From: Vulcanimicrobiota bacterium
GTDB taxonomy: Bacteria; Vulcanimicrobiota; Vulcanimicrobiia; Vulcanimicrobiales; Vulcanimicrobiaceae
Length of the DNA: 64,000 nt
Direction of reading: 5' to 3'
Assembly (NCBI GenBank): GCA_027459645.1
Contig: DAIDHQ010000030.1
Coordinates: 186,001 to 250,000 of the forward strand
Shown here: piece after piece, positions 43,947 through 54,885 of the stretch
How positions within the stretch are numbered: position 1 is the stretch's first letter
How the letters are laid out: each line of letters begins with the position of its first letter
Made by a program: the position numbers and the translations under genes
The notes under the pieces: model-generated
Database searches by the model: none
The model's input: the letters and a program-made list of their open reading frames with translations, nothing else
Told to the model about the DNA's origin: nothing

Positions 43947-43962
43947 TGAAACGACTGTTTCA
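43947..43962. promoter_or_regulatory. Candidate TetR operator TGAAAC-GACT-GTTTCA
   Basis: Perfect dyad 20 bp upstream of the TetR start. Confidence 0.6.
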
Positions 43963-43981
43963 CATGTGTTAGCATCGGCGG

Positions 43982-44584
43982 GTGGCTCGTCCTTCCGTCG
44001 ATGATCTCTCCCGTCGCGAACAGCTGCTCGAAGCGATCGTCGATTACGTGTTCGAACACGGCCTGAGCGATCTATCGCTCCGGCCGCTCGCCGACGCCGT
44101 AGGAAGCAGTCCCCGCGTGCTGCTCTATTACTGGGGATCGAAGGCCGAACTGATTCAAGCGATCGTCGAAGGCGTTCGCGCTCGTCAGCTCGTCACGTTC
44201 GCGTCGATGAGAGAGACGTACTACGCGAGCCCTCGCGAGGCGTGCCTCGATGCTTGGAAGCTCATGACGCAGCCGAAGCACGAGCCGCTCTTTCGCTTGT
44301 TCTTCGAACTCTTCGGGCTCGCACTGCAAGACCGGACCACGTATGCGTCCTTTCTGCATCACGCGATCGAGGACTGGATCGTCTTTTTCTCGCGTCCGCT
44401 GATCGACGGGGGCAGTTCCGAAGCCGACGCCCGCGCATACGCCACGATGCTGCTCGCCGGCTTCCGGGGATTCATGATGGATTTCTGCGCGACCCGCGAT
44501 CGACGGCGGGTCGAGCGCGCGCTGACGCTGTGGCTCGACTCCGTGAAAAACGTAGAGGGAAAGGATTCACGCCGTGCCCGCTAA
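43982..44584 (+). CDS. TetR/AcrR family transcriptional regulator
   Basis: SRREQLLEAIVDYVFEHGLSDLSLRPLADAVGSSPRVLLYYWGSKAELIQAIVEGVRAR. Confidence 0.92.
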   Translation: MARPSVDDLSRREQLLEAIVDYVFEHGLSDLSLRPLADAVGSSPRVLLYYWGSKAELIQAIVEGVRARQLVTFASMRETYYASPREACLDAWKLMTQPKHEPLFRLFFELFGLALQDRTTYASFLHHAIEDWIVFFSRPLIDGGSSEADARAYATMLLAGFRGFMMDFCATRDRRRVERALTLWLDSVKNVEGKDSRRAR

Positions 44585-45851
44585 GCGAAGGGCCGCAATG
44601 ACGTTTATCTTCGTTACCGTGCTGCTCGACATGATCGCGCTCGGGATCATCATCCCGGTCTTTCAGCCGCTGATCATCAGCTTCGAACACGGTAACTTCG
44701 CCTACGCGTCAATTGCGACCGGCATCTTCGCGACCGTATTCGCGATCGTTCAATTCTTTGCATCGCCGGTTCTCGGCACGCTCTCCGACCGCGTGGGGCG
44801 CCGCCCCGTCGTGCTGCTCTCGAATCTTGGAACCAGCTTCGACTACGTCATTCTCGCGCTCGCACCGAACCTGTGGTGGCTCTTTCTGGGCCGCATCGTG
44901 TCGGGCGCGACGACCGCAAGCATTACCGTCGCGAGCGCATACGTAGCCGACGTGACGCCGGCCGACAAGCGGGCGGGCGCGTACGGATTGATCAGTGCCG
45001 CTTTCGGCGTCGGCTTCGTGATCGGACCGGCCATCGGCGGATTTCTCGGGGCGCACGATCCGCGTCTGCCGTTTTGGGTGGCGGCCGCGTTGAGCCTGAT
45101 GAACTTTTTCTACGGGTTCTTCGTCCTGCCGGAATCGCTCGCGCCCGAACATCGCAACGCGTTTTCGTGGAAACGCGCGAATCCGCTCGGATCGCTGAAA
45201 CTCCTCCGGCGTCATCGCGAACTTTCCGGACTCGCGCTCGTCGTACAGATCGGCTACGTCGCGCACGAAGCGCTTCCGCAGCTCTTTATACTGTACACGA
45301 TGTTCGCCTATGCCTGGACGATGCGCACGATCGGCGTCTCGCTCGCCGTCGTCGGTATTCTGACGATCTTGATTTCGGCGTTTCTGATTCAACCGCTCGT
45401 CGATCGCCTCGGCGAACGCAAAGCGATGCTCTTCGGATTGTTTTTCGGCGCGGTCGGATTCTTCATGTACGGCGGAAATCAGATACTCTTCTGGATTGCA
45501 ATCGCCGTCAATATGCTCTGGATGATCGCGGCGTCGGCTTCGCAGGCAATCATGACGCGGCGCGTGGAAAAATTCGAACAAGGCGAACTTCAGGGTGCGA
45601 TCAGCATGCTGCGCAGCATCGGCATGATCGTCGGCCCGGCTATATTCACGGGCATCTTCGCGTTTTCGATCGGCGGCGGCCATGCGTGGAAATTGCCGAG
45701 CCTCGGCTGGGACGCCGGCGGTGTCCTGCTTTTCGTGTCGCTCGTGGTGGCCTATTATGTCACGAGCCCGCGCGATAACGTGCGCGAGCTCGTGGACGTG
45801 GCTGGGGCCGTGGAAGCGGCACTCCCCTCGGAAGTGCCGCTCGCGGAGTAA
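44574..45851 (+). CDS. MFS transporter, TetA/TCR-like
   Basis: FVTVLLDMIALGIIIPVFQPLI...SPVLGTLSDRVGRRPVVLLSNLG...GRIVSGATTASITVASAYVADVTPADKRAGAYGLISAAFGVGFVIGPAIGG. Confidence 0.93.
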   Translation: MPAKRRAAMTFIFVTVLLDMIALGIIIPVFQPLIISFEHGNFAYASIATGIFATVFAIVQFFASPVLGTLSDRVGRRPVVLLSNLGTSFDYVILALAPNLWWLFLGRIVSGATTASITVASAYVADVTPADKRAGAYGLISAAFGVGFVIGPAIGGFLGAHDPRLPFWVAAALSLMNFFYGFFVLPESLAPEHRNAFSWKRANPLGSLKLLRRHRELSGLALVVQIGYVAHEALPQLFILYTMFAYAWTMRTIGVSLAVVGILTILISAFLIQPLVDRLGERKAMLFGLFFGAVGFFMYGGNQILFWIAIAVNMLWMIAASASQAIMTRRVEKFEQGELQGAISMLRSIGMIVGPAIFTGIFAFSIGGGHAWKLPSLGWDAGGVLLFVSLVVAYYVTSPRDNVRELVDVAGAVEAALPSEVPLAE

Positions 45852-45852
45852 C

Positions 45853-47901
45853 TTACCAGATCGCGCAGCGTTGCTTTGCCGGACGAACCATCGGGCTTCC
45901 GGCTTTACAGCCCCACGCTTTCGCGAATGCCGGCATGTTGGAGACGGTCGCGTTCACGCGGAACTTGTCGTAAGCGTGCACGTCGGTCTTCGCGCGTAAC
46001 GCGATGGTTTGCGCGCGTTGGCTGCTGGCCCATACGTGCGCCCATCCTAGGAAGAAGCGCTGTTCGGGCGTGTAGCCGTCGATGATCTTACGCGGATGCT
46101 TCGCCTGCCAGCGTTCGAACGCCTTATAGGCGATCGTCAAGCCGCCAAGGTCCGCCGTCGCTTCACCGACGACGAGCTTGCCGTTTTCCTTCACGCCCTT
46201 TTCGGGAGAGAGCGCGTCGTACTGGTTGATGATGCACTGTTCGCGGGCGTTGAACTTGGCTTTGTCCGACGGCGTCCACCAGTTCGCAAGGTTGCCCTTC
46301 GCATCGAACTGGCTACCTTCGTCGTCGAATCCGTGCGTCGACTCGTGTCCGATCACCGCACCGATGCCGCCGAAGTTCATCGCCATGTCGCCGGTTGCCG
46401 AGAAGAACGGCGGTTGCAGAATGCCGGCGGGGAAGACGATTTCGTTCACCGTCGGGTCGTAATAGGCGTTGACGGTCGGCGGCGTCATACCCCACAACGA
46501 GCGGTCGACGGGCTTATTGATGTGCGCGTAATCGAACTTGTTGTTGAACTGGTAGGCCGCGATCAGATTGCTCGCGTAAGCGCCGTTCGTGACGTCGAGT
46601 CCCGCGTAGCTGCGCCACTTATCCGGATAGCCGATCTTGAGCATGAACGCGTCGAGTTTCGCCTGCGCCTTCGCCTTGGTCGCCGGCGACATCCACGAGA
46701 GCTGGCCCATGTCGCTGCGCAGCGTCGACTTCACGTATTTCACCATTTCGAGCGCTTGCGCTTTTGCCGACGGCGGGAAGACCTTGGCGACGTAGACTTG
46801 GCCGAGCGCTTCGCCGAGGTTGCGGTCGACGGAGGCGGTACAGCGCTTCCAGCGGTCCAGCTGCTGCTTTGCGCCCGTCAGCGTTTGTCCGTAGAACGCG
46901 AAGTTCGCCTGCTCGAACGCATGGGGAAGGGCGCTGGCAAACGTATGGATCGTCTGCCATTTGAGGTAGGTCTTGATCTGCGCCGGCGTCCACGTCGCGA
47001 GATCCGACGACAGCGCCGCAAAATACTTCGGTTGCGCGACGTTGATCGCTTCGGGCGTAATGCCCGAGTCTTTGAAGAAGGTCGCCCAGTCGAAGTTGGG
47101 CGCGAGTTTCTGGAGTCCCGCGAGGTCCATCTTGTTGTAGACCTTCTGCGGATCGCGTTCTTCGACGCGCGACATCTGGGCCTTCGCCAGCGTCGTTTCC
47201 ATCGTCATGACGGTTTGCGCGTCGGCCGCCGCTTGCGCCGGCGTCTCACCCAGCAGCGCGAACATCTGCGTGACGTGCGCGACGTACCGTTGCTGCAGTT
47301 TCTTGCTGGCTGCGTCGGTCTTCAAGTAATAATCGCGATCGGGAAGTCCCAGGCCGCCTTGACCGATTTGGGTGATGCTCATCGAGCTGTTTTTAAAGTC
47401 GGCGCCGGAACCGATTCCGAAGAATGCGTTGACGTTTGCAAGCAGCAGTTGCGCGAGCGCCGGTGCGAGCGTCCGAGAACTCGCGACGCCGTCGATGGCG
47501 TTCATCAACGGTTGCAGCGGCGCGGTCCCCGCTTTGTCGATCTCGGCCGTATTCATGCACGAACCGTAGAACGATCCGATTTTCTGCTCGTTACTGCCCG
47601 GCGCGGCGTTGGCTTTATTCGCCGCTTCGAGAATCGAGTGCAGAACGTCCTGATTGTGGTTATAGAGGATGTTGAACGAGCCCCAGGTCGAGTATTGGGG
47701 CGGAATCGGATTGTGTTTGATCCAGTTGCCGTTGGCAAACTGATAGAAATCCGTGCACGGCTTGCACGTCTTGTCCATCCAGGAAAGACCGATGCCGGTC
47801 TTGGCGCCCATGGCCGCGCGAACGGAACCGTTGGTCGCGACGAGCGCAGCGATGGCGAGGACTGCGCACGAGCGCAGCGCAGATGAAAACGTGAATCGCA
47901 T
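45853..47901 (-). CDS. M13 family (neprilysin-like) metallopeptidase, secreted
   Basis: Signal peptide; MDKTCKPCTDFYQFANGNWIKHNPIP; VNAYYDPTVNEIVFPAGILQPPFF...GAVIGHESTHGFDDEGSQFDAKGNL...GEATADLGGL. Confidence 0.95.
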   Translation of the reverse strand: MRFTFSSALRSCAVLAIAALVATNGSVRAAMGAKTGIGLSWMDKTCKPCTDFYQFANGNWIKHNPIPPQYSTWGSFNILYNHNQDVLHSILEAANKANAAPGSNEQKIGSFYGSCMNTAEIDKAGTAPLQPLMNAIDGVASSRTLAPALAQLLLANVNAFFGIGSGADFKNSSMSITQIGQGGLGLPDRDYYLKTDAASKKLQQRYVAHVTQMFALLGETPAQAAADAQTVMTMETTLAKAQMSRVEERDPQKVYNKMDLAGLQKLAPNFDWATFFKDSGITPEAINVAQPKYFAALSSDLATWTPAQIKTYLKWQTIHTFASALPHAFEQANFAFYGQTLTGAKQQLDRWKRCTASVDRNLGEALGQVYVAKVFPPSAKAQALEMVKYVKSTLRSDMGQLSWMSPATKAKAQAKLDAFMLKIGYPDKWRSYAGLDVTNGAYASNLIAAYQFNNKFDYAHINKPVDRSLWGMTPPTVNAYYDPTVNEIVFPAGILQPPFFSATGDMAMNFGGIGAVIGHESTHGFDDEGSQFDAKGNLANWWTPSDKAKFNAREQCIINQYDALSPEKGVKENGKLVVGEATADLGGLTIAYKAFERWQAKHPRKIIDGYTPEQRFFLGWAHVWASSQRAQTIALRAKTDVHAYDKFRVNATVSNMPAFAKAWGCKAGSPMVRPAKQRCAIW

Positions 47902-47942
47902 CAGGGGTAGTACGCCCGGTGCCGGGCGCCTCCCCCTGCGCG

Positions 47943-48714
47943 TTATCGAAGCGGCGTTCCCGACGACGGGTTCGGATTGAAGCGGCCGAAGGTCGACGGA
48001 TCGGCGCGGAATTCGTTTTCGAGATCGGTGATGCGGTGGTTGTCGTCGGGATGGTCTGAGAGCATCTCCATCGGCGGGGCCGGTTGCCCCTGGAAGCGCT
48101 TGAAGAGCCAGACCATGCCCCACGGATTCTCACCCGCTTGGGCGCAGATGTAGGCGCCCGTGTGATCGGCCGCGCTTTCGACCGGGCGCGAGAAGCTCAG
48201 GCTCTCGAGTTGTGCGCCCGTTCCCAGGACGAATTGTCCGAGCCGGCTGTTGCCGACGAGTAGGCTCGCCAAGCCCGCAAGAAGCGAGAGATTCTGGTTC
48301 TTGCGCGCGAGATTATACACGTCGTGATGGATATCGTGCGAGACCTCGTGGCAGAGCACGCCGGCGAGTTCCTGCTGGTTTTGCGCGAAGGTCATCATCG
48401 CGGTCGTGACATAGACGTGACCGCCCGGAACGCTAAACGCATTGGGCGATTTGTCCCGAACCAAATAAAACTGGAAGGGCATGAAGTACTGCTTGTCCGC
48501 CACGCCGGCGATCCGATGCGCGATCGGATCCAAGATGCGGTAGCGCGGGTCGGACTGCGGAACGATCTTCCCCGCGCTGCTGAGTTTCTGCCATTCTTGC
48601 TGGCCGACTTGCAGTTCCCACTGCTGCTCCTGGGTGTATGCATAAGCGGGCAGCGCCGCCGCAACAACGAGAGCGGCGAGAACGGCGGAGGTCAATCGGG
48701 CAAGCGTTCGCATT
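47943..48714 (-). CDS. M48 family metalloprotease, secreted
   Basis: MRTLARLTSAVLAALVVAAALPAYAY; GGHVYVTTAMMTFAQNQQELAGVLCHEVSHDIHHD; ESAADHTGAYICAQAG. Confidence 0.92.
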
Positions 48715-48798
48715 AATCGTGTTATTCCCACATTGGTAACAACGACTCCGGCACCCGCAAGAGTTGCCCGGTAGCCCGCGCTCACCGTTTATTAACGA

Positions 48799-48824
48799 AA
48801 AGGGCCGCCTTGCGGCGGCCCTTT
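48799..48824. terminator. Terminator of hppA (convergent/adjacent)
   Basis: AAAGGGCCGCC-TTGC-GGCGGCCCTTT. Confidence 0.7.
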
Positions 48825-48845
48825 GGTCTCTCTAGATCGCTGCTG

Positions 48846-50945
48846 CTAGTGGACGAGGAATGCCACGAGGAGCAACGCGACGATGTTGAGGACCTTGATC
48901 ATGGGGTTGATCGCCGGTCCCGCGGTGTCTTTGTACGGATCGCCGACCGTGTCGCCGGTGACGGCGGCTTGGTGAGCGATCGAACCTTTACCGCCGAACT
49001 GGCCGTCTTCGATGTACTTCTTCGCGTTGTCCCACGCGCCGCCGCCCGTCGTCATCGAGATCGCGAGGAACAGCCCCGTGACGATCGATCCGACGAGGAT
49101 GCCACCCATGATCTGCGCGCCCGTATTTCCGGGGAGCACGTTGAAGTAGCTCAGGAGCACGACAATGACGGGAACGCCGACCGGGATGAGCGCGGGAACG
49201 ATCATCTCTTTGAGCGCCGCCGTCGTTACGATGCCTACGGTCGTACCGTAATCGGGCCTTGCCGTGCCTTCCATGATGCCGGGAATCTCGCGGAACTGAC
49301 GGCGCACCTCTTCTACGACCGCACCGCCGGCGCGGCCGACGGCCTGCATCGAAAGCGACGCAAAGAGATACGGCAGCAAACCGCCGATGAACAATCCGCA
49401 CAGCACGTACGGATCGCCGATCGCAAAGGATACCGGGTTCGTCGCGCAAGCGGCGCCCGATGCTTTGCAATGATTCGTTAGCTCTTGCAGAAAGGATGCG
49501 AAGAGCACGACCGCTGCGAGCGCTGCCGAACCGATCGCGTAGCCTTTGGTAACGGCCTTGGTCGTGTTGCCGACGGCGTCGAGCGGATCGGTGACGTTGC
49601 GAACGTCTTCGGGCATCTCGGCCATTTCCGCGATGCCGCCAGCATTGTCGGTGATCGGTCCGAAGGAGTCGATCGCGACGACGATACCGGCGAGCGAGAG
49701 CATCGCCATGACGGCGATACCAACGCCGTACACGCCGGCGAGTCCGTAGCTGACGAGAATGCCGATGACGATGACGATCGCGGGAAGCGCGGTGCCTTGC
49801 ATCGAGACGGCAAGCCCCGCGATAATATTCGTCGCGTGACCGGTAACGGACGCTTTCGCGATGCTGCGCACCGGCCCGAATTGCGTGCCGGTGTAGTACT
49901 CGGTAATGACGGTGATCAAGCCGGTGATTACGACGCCCACCAGCGCGCAGAAGAATATCGACGTTGCGCTCACGTCGGTCGAAGCGCCGAACACGTTCTG
50001 CGCGGCAAACCAGAAGCCGACCAGCGCGAGAACCGAGGCAACGATCATGCCGTTGTAGAGCGATCCCATGATGCGCGTCTTCGAGACTTTGCCGAGTCCG
50101 ACGATCCACGATCCGATGATCGACGCGACGATCGAGAGTGCGCCGAGGATTAGCGGGAACGTCGTTGCTCCGGGAACCTTGTCGCCGAAGATCAAGTTGC
50201 CCAGCAACATTGCGGCAACCGTCGTGACGCAATAGGTCTCGAAGAGATCGGCCGCCATACCGGCGCAGTCTCCGACGTTGTCGCCCACGTTGTCAGCGAT
50301 GACCGCCGGATTGCGCGGATCGTCTTCGGGGATGCCGGCCTCCACTTTGCCGACGAGATCCGCACCGACGTCTGCAGCCTTCGTATAAATGCCGCCGCCC
50401 AGGCGCGCGAAGACCGAGATCAGCGAGCAGCCGAATGCGAGGCCGACCATGGCGCCGAGCGATTTGCCTGCGTCGCCGCCGTTGACGCCGAGCAGGATCC
50501 AATAGTATCCCGACACCGCCACGAGGCCCAGGCCGACGACCAGCATGCCGGTCACCGTGCCGCCGCGGAAGGCTACGTTGAGCGCCGGACCCAAGCCGCC
50601 GCGGGCCGCTTCGGCCGTCCGAACGTTCGCGCGCACCGAGACGATCATGCCGAGAAAGCCGGCGGCGCCCGAGAGTATCGCGCCGATGAGGAAGCCTACC
50701 GCGGCCTCCCAGGCCAGCGCTTTGTCAAAATAGATGAGGATGGCGAGAATGACTGCGACGATCGCGATCGTCGTATATTGGCGTTGCAGAAAGGCCATCG
50801 CGCCTTCCTGAATGGCTGCGGCGATCGTTTTCATGCGCTCGTTGCCGTCCGGCTGCCGGATCACCCAAAAGGTGAGGATGAAGCCATAGACCACGGCGAG
50901 CAAGCCACCGATCAAGCCGGCCCAAATTGCGGGTTGTGCCGTCAC
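48846..50945 (-). CDS. hppA: Membrane proton-translocating pyrophosphatase, K+-independent type predicted
   Basis: [64 protein letters not shown] motif; C-term [22 protein letters not shown]. Confidence 0.97.
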   Translation of the reverse strand: MTAQPAIWAGLIGGLLAVVYGFILTFWVIRQPDGNERMKTIAAAIQEGAMAFLQRQYTTIAIVAVILAILIYFDKALAWEAAVGFLIGAILSGAAGFLGMIVSVRANVRTAEAARGGLGPALNVAFRGGTVTGMLVVGLGLVAVSGYYWILLGVNGGDAGKSLGAMVGLAFGCSLISVFARLGGGIYTKAADVGADLVGKVEAGIPEDDPRNPAVIADNVGDNVGDCAGMAADLFETYCVTTVAAMLLGNLIFGDKVPGATTFPLILGALSIVASIIGSWIVGLGKVSKTRIMGSLYNGMIVASVLALVGFWFAAQNVFGASTDVSATSIFFCALVGVVITGLITVITEYYTGTQFGPVRSIAKASVTGHATNIIAGLAVSMQGTALPAIVIVIGILVSYGLAGVYGVGIAVMAMLSLAGIVVAIDSFGPITDNAGGIAEMAEMPEDVRNVTDPLDAVGNTTKAVTKGYAIGSAALAAVVLFASFLQELTNHCKASGAACATNPVSFAIGDPYVLCGLFIGGLLPYLFASLSMQAVGRAGGAVVEEVRRQFREIPGIMEGTARPDYGTTVGIVTTAALKEMIVPALIPVGVPVIVVLLSYFNVLPGNTGAQIMGGILVGSIVTGLFLAISMTTGGGAWDNAKKYIEDGQFGGKGSIAHQAAVTGDTVGDPYKDTAGPAINPMIKVLNIVALLLVAFLVH

Positions 50946-51030
50946 GTGTTTAGGTCCTTAACGAGAGGAGATGCAGCAATACGGCGCCCATCCAGGGGGC
51001 GCCACTGACCCGTCCGGTTCCCCCGGCTTC

Positions 51031-51573
51031 TTAGGTATCCTGCTGTTTGAAGCGCTCGTAGGCTTCCGAGATAATGCGACGGGCGTACGCACCGTCACGC
51101 CAGGCGCCGACGGCGGTCTTCTTGCCTTCGAGGGCCTTGTAGGTCTCGAAGAAATGCGAGATCTTGCGCAGCAAGTGCGGGAAGATCTGCGAGTAGTTGT
51201 AGATCTCTTCGAAGGCCGGCTCACCGACGGGAACCGCCAGGATCTTGTCGTCTTCCTTGCCGCCGTCGGTCATCTCGAGCAGCCCGATGGGACGCGCCGA
51301 GACCAGGCATCCGGGGAACGTCGGTTCGATGACCAGGACCAGCACGTCGAGCGGGTCGCCGTCGAGCGCGAGCGTCTGCGGGGCAAAGCCGTAGTCGCCG
51401 GGGTAGTGGATGGCGGAATGCAGCGCCCGGTCCAGCCGGAAGATGTCCAGCGTCTTGTCGTACTCGTACTTGTTGCGCGACTTCTCCGGAATCTCGACGA
51501 TGACGTTGATCTCATCGGGATGATTGTCGCCAAGCGGCAAATTGAGATAGTTGCGCGAGCCGGGTTCGGACAT
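51031..51573 (-). CDS. ppa: Soluble inorganic pyrophosphatase (family I)
   Basis: VIVEIPEKSRNKYEYDKTLDIFRLDRALHSAIHYPGDYGFAPQTLALDGDPLDVLVLV. Confidence 0.96.
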   Translation of the reverse strand: MSEPGSRNYLNLPLGDNHPDEINVIVEIPEKSRNKYEYDKTLDIFRLDRALHSAIHYPGDYGFAPQTLALDGDPLDVLVLVIEPTFPGCLVSARPIGLLEMTDGGKEDDKILAVPVGEPAFEEIYNYSQIFPHLLRKISHFFETYKALEGKKTAVGAWRDGAYARRIISEAYERFKQQDT

Positions 51574-51628
51574 GGTCAGACAAGCGTACCACAGGCCCGC
51601 TGCCGGAAATGTTGTAAAGGTGGAGGCG

Positions 51629-52834
51629 ATGGAAGAGGTCGACGTTTTGATCGTCGGGGCCGGACCGGCGGGTACCACCGCGGCGCGCGAGCTCGCTCGC
51701 GCGGGCATTGCGGCGGTGGTGCTGGAGAAGGACGCCGTGGTCGGCGAAAAACGCGTCTGCGCGGCTGGATTGCGGCCCGGCTTTTGCGAGACGTTCGACC
51801 TTCCGCGCAGCGTCGTCCATTGCGATACGCCGCGGCTCGCGCTTTTCGATGAAGACGCGCGCGAATACGAAGTGATTTTTGGTCCCGGCCACACGAGTAC
51901 GCGAGAGCAGCTCGACGGCACGATGGCGCGTCTTGCGAGCGACGAAGGGGCGGAGATTCGCACCCGGTCGCTTCTGCGTTCGTTTCAGTCCGACGGCAAC
52001 GCCACGATCGTAGAATACGCCGACACGCGCGTGGGCGAACGGCGTCGCATTCGCGCCCGTTCGCTCTTTCTCGCGCAAGGCGCGACCGCGCGTTTCGACG
52101 CGCTCGATCCTGCGCGGCGTTTCGACGATCGGCGGTGGAACGACGGATTGATGACGACCTTGCAGTACCGCGTGTATCTCGATCGTCCCGCCGACCCGGT
52201 CGCATACCGCACGCTCGAACTTCACTATTACCGCGCGCCGGACGGACGGCAGATCGTCGCGTGGATGTTTCCCAAGCGCGATCATCTTGCGATCGGCCTC
52301 GGACTGACCGGCAAGCTCGGCGGCTCGGCGCTTCGCGAGGAACTCGATCGCTTCACCGAACGCGTCGGCAGTCGTCTGTATCCGGCCGCGAAGACGCTGC
52401 GTGTAAAGGAAGAAGGGCATCTGCTCTACGGCGGATGGCCGCGTCAACCCGTTGCCGAGGGAAGCGCGATGGTGGGCGGGACAGCAGCCGGTCTCGTGGA
52501 CGCGACCAACGGCGAAGGCATCTACGAAGCGGCGATGAGCGGACGAATCGCCGCCGAAACGATCCAAGCGTCGCGCAACGACCGTACGCGCGCCGCGCAG
52601 ATGTACGCATCGCGGCTCAACGCGCGTTTCAAGCGCCGTCTGGAGCATCGGGTGAAGCTGATGCGCTTCCTCGAAGCGCGCCCGGCGCGATACGGCATGC
52701 TCTTCGAACAATTGGCGTCCAGCCGGCGGTTCTCGGACGCGCTCTATCGAGAGCAGCACGAGCGAACGGCGTTCGACCGGGTCCTCCTCTACGCGCACGC
52801 TTTACGCTTCGGGGTGAGGGCTTCGTTCGTCTAG
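51629..52834 (+). CDS. Geranylgeranyl reductase-family FAD-dependent oxidoreductase
   Basis: VDVLIVGAGPAGTTAARELARAGIAAVVLEKDAVVGEKRVCAAGL...GGTAAGLVDATNGEGIYEAAMSGRIAAETI. Confidence 0.88.
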   Translation: MEEVDVLIVGAGPAGTTAARELARAGIAAVVLEKDAVVGEKRVCAAGLRPGFCETFDLPRSVVHCDTPRLALFDEDAREYEVIFGPGHTSTREQLDGTMARLASDEGAEIRTRSLLRSFQSDGNATIVEYADTRVGERRRIRARSLFLAQGATARFDALDPARRFDDRRWNDGLMTTLQYRVYLDRPADPVAYRTLELHYYRAPDGRQIVAWMFPKRDHLAIGLGLTGKLGGSALREELDRFTERVGSRLYPAAKTLRVKEEGHLLYGGWPRQPVAEGSAMVGGTAAGLVDATNGEGIYEAAMSGRIAAETIQASRNDRTRAAQMYASRLNARFKRRLEHRVKLMRFLEARPARYGMLFEQLASSRRFSDALYREQHERTAFDRVLLYAHALRFGVRASFV

Positions 52835-52855
52835 GCGGCGAAGCGTCGCCAAGGC

Positions 52856-53677
52856 GTGTCGACGATCGTTATTTCGGAGGCCGAGTTCCAATCGCTTCGC
52901 GATATCATTCGCGAGCGTTTTGGCATTTTCTACGACGATACGAAACAGTTCTTGCTGCAGAGCCGTCTTCAGACGCGACTGCTGAAGGTGCGCGCGCAAG
53001 ACTTCGGCGCGTACTACCGTTACCTGATCTCTTCGCCGGATCGTGAGACGGAATGGGCCGAGCTCGCGTCGGTCCTTTCGAACAACGAGACGTATTTTTT
53101 CCGCGAGCGGGCTCAGTTGGAAGTACTGGCGACCGAAGTTCTCGACGGGGCGCTCAAGAGCGGCGGCAAGTTGCGGGTCTGGTCGTCGGCCAGCTCCACG
53201 GGCGAAGAGCCGTACACCATCGCGATGATGCTGATGGAAACGCATCGCATCTCCCCCGCGTCGATCACCCTTCACGCAACGGATCTGTCGCCGCGGGCGC
53301 TGGAGAAGGCCACGACCGGCTTCTATCGCGAGTTGTCGTTCCGCGCGACGCCGCCGGAAATGGTCCAAAAGTACTTCCGCCCGTTCCAAGGTGGTTTCTT
53401 CATCAGCGACGACATTAAAAAGATGGTCGAGTTCTCGCGCCTGAACCTGCTGGATGCAAAAGCGGTGGCCGCAATGGGGCAACACGATGCGATTTTTTGC
53501 CGCAACGTGCTGATCTATTTCGACAAGCCGACGCAGAAGCGCGTGGTGGAGGCCTTTGCGGCGGCGCTGCGCCCCGGAGGATATCTGTTCTTGGGGCATG
53601 CGGAGTCCATCATGCGGTTGACGGATCTCTACGAACCTCTCGTTACACCCAAAGCGATCTACTACAAGCGGAAGTAA
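52856..53677 (+). CDS. cheR: Chemotaxis protein methyltransferase CheR
   Basis: NNETYFFRERAQLEVL...RVWSSASSTGEEPYTIAMML...ATDLSPRALEKA...DAIFCRNVLIYFDKPTQKRVVEAF...LFLGHAES. Confidence 0.96.
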   Translation: MSTIVISEAEFQSLRDIIRERFGIFYDDTKQFLLQSRLQTRLLKVRAQDFGAYYRYLISSPDRETEWAELASVLSNNETYFFRERAQLEVLATEVLDGALKSGGKLRVWSSASSTGEEPYTIAMMLMETHRISPASITLHATDLSPRALEKATTGFYRELSFRATPPEMVQKYFRPFQGGFFISDDIKKMVEFSRLNLLDAKAVAAMGQHDAIFCRNVLIYFDKPTQKRVVEAFAAALRPGGYLFLGHAESIMRLTDLYEPLVTPKAIYYKRK

Positions 53678-53704
53678 AGACCGCATTTTCAGGATGATAA
53701 CGGC

Positions 53705-54787
53705 ATGATCAACGTACTGGTAACCGACGATTCGGCGTTCATGCGGCGCGCGATCACGATGATGATCGACAAGGAAGCCGACATGAAAGTCGTCGCGACC
53801 GCACGCAGCGGTGAAGAAGCGATCACGAAAGCGCTGCAGATCAATCCCGACGTGATTACCATGGACGTCGAGATGCCCGGAATGGGCGGACTCGAAGCGG
53901 TGCGGCAGATCGTCGCGGATCACAGGATTCCGATCATCATGTGCAGTTCGCTCACGCGCGAAGGCGCCGAGACCACGTTCCGCGCGCTCGAGTTGGGCGC
54001 CGTCGACTTTATTCCGAAACCCGATGCCGCCTACGTCAACATTCAAGACGTCGCGCGCGATTTGGTCGCGAAGATTCGCGCCGTGTCGCGGCGCGGCGCG
54101 CAACCGGCGCAGCCGATCGTTCATGCGCCGCACCCGGCGGCCGAGCCCGAACGAATCGTCGTCTCCCCGCCGCTGCGTCCCGCCGTTCGCCGGCCCTCGA
54201 CCTCTCAATACGAATGCATTGCGATCGGAACGTCGACGGGCGGTCCCGTCGCGCTCTCGCACGTCGTGCCGTTGCTGCCGGCCGATTTCCCGCTGCCCGT
54301 CTTGATCGTGCAGCACATGCCGATGGGCTTTACTCGTCCCTTGGCCGACAGGCTCAACGCACAGAGCAAGATCACGGTGCACGAAGCGGCCAACGGCATG
54401 ATTCTGGAACCGGGCGCGGCGCTCGTCGTCCCGTCGGGCAAGCAGCTGGTGCTGCGTCGCAGCGGCATCGAGACGGCCGTCGGTCTGACCGATGACGACG
54501 GCAGCTCGCTGCACGTACCGAGCGTCGATGCGATGATGGAGCAAGTCGGTGAAGCGTACCGTCGCGCGGCAATCGGCGTCATTCTCACGGGAATGGGCCA
54601 AGATGGGGTAAAGGGTTTACGTAAGCTTAAGGAACTCGGCGGTTACGTTATTGGGCAGAATGAGGCAACGTGCGTGGTGTACGGTATGCCGCGCGCAGCA
54701 CAAAAAGAAGGGCTCGTCGACCGCGAGATCCCGCTCGACGATATCGCCGGTACGTTGTGCGAGATGTCCGGTGTGGCGAAGTCTTAA
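53705..54787 (+). CDS. cheB: Chemotaxis response regulator protein-glutamate methylesterase CheB
   Basis: [20 protein letters not shown]...[21 protein letters not shown]...[46 protein letters not shown]...[14 protein letters not shown]. Confidence 0.97.
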   Translation: MINVLVTDDSAFMRRAITMMIDKEADMKVVATARSGEEAITKALQINPDVITMDVEMPGMGGLEAVRQIVADHRIPIIMCSSLTREGAETTFRALELGAVDFIPKPDAAYVNIQDVARDLVAKIRAVSRRGAQPAQPIVHAPHPAAEPERIVVSPPLRPAVRRPSTSQYECIAIGTSTGGPVALSHVVPLLPADFPLPVLIVQHMPMGFTRPLADRLNAQSKITVHEAANGMILEPGAALVVPSGKQLVLRRSGIETAVGLTDDDGSSLHVPSVDAMMEQVGEAYRRAAIGVILTGMGQDGVKGLRKLKELGGYVIGQNEATCVVYGMPRAAQKEGLVDREIPLDDIAGTLCEMSGVAKS

Positions 54788-54885
54788 CGCGCGACGGGCG
54801 CACGAATCTTGGCCTGCAGTAGGAGCCTGCTTTAGAATTGTGAATAGGGGCAGAGACGCGCACGGCGCGCGTCGTTCGGGGTTGC

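Noticed and set aside
46096-47886. 596-aa + strand ORF
   Set aside because: Exactly antisense to the well-supported M13 peptidase; high-GC codon bias keeps the complementary frame open; composition is Arg/Val/Leu-rich noise
48988-50232. 414-aa alternative-frame - strand ORF
   Set aside because: Same strand but a different frame inside hppA; Arg/His-rich frameshadow
52802-54601. 599-aa - strand ORF
   Set aside because: Antisense to cheR/cheB; noise translation
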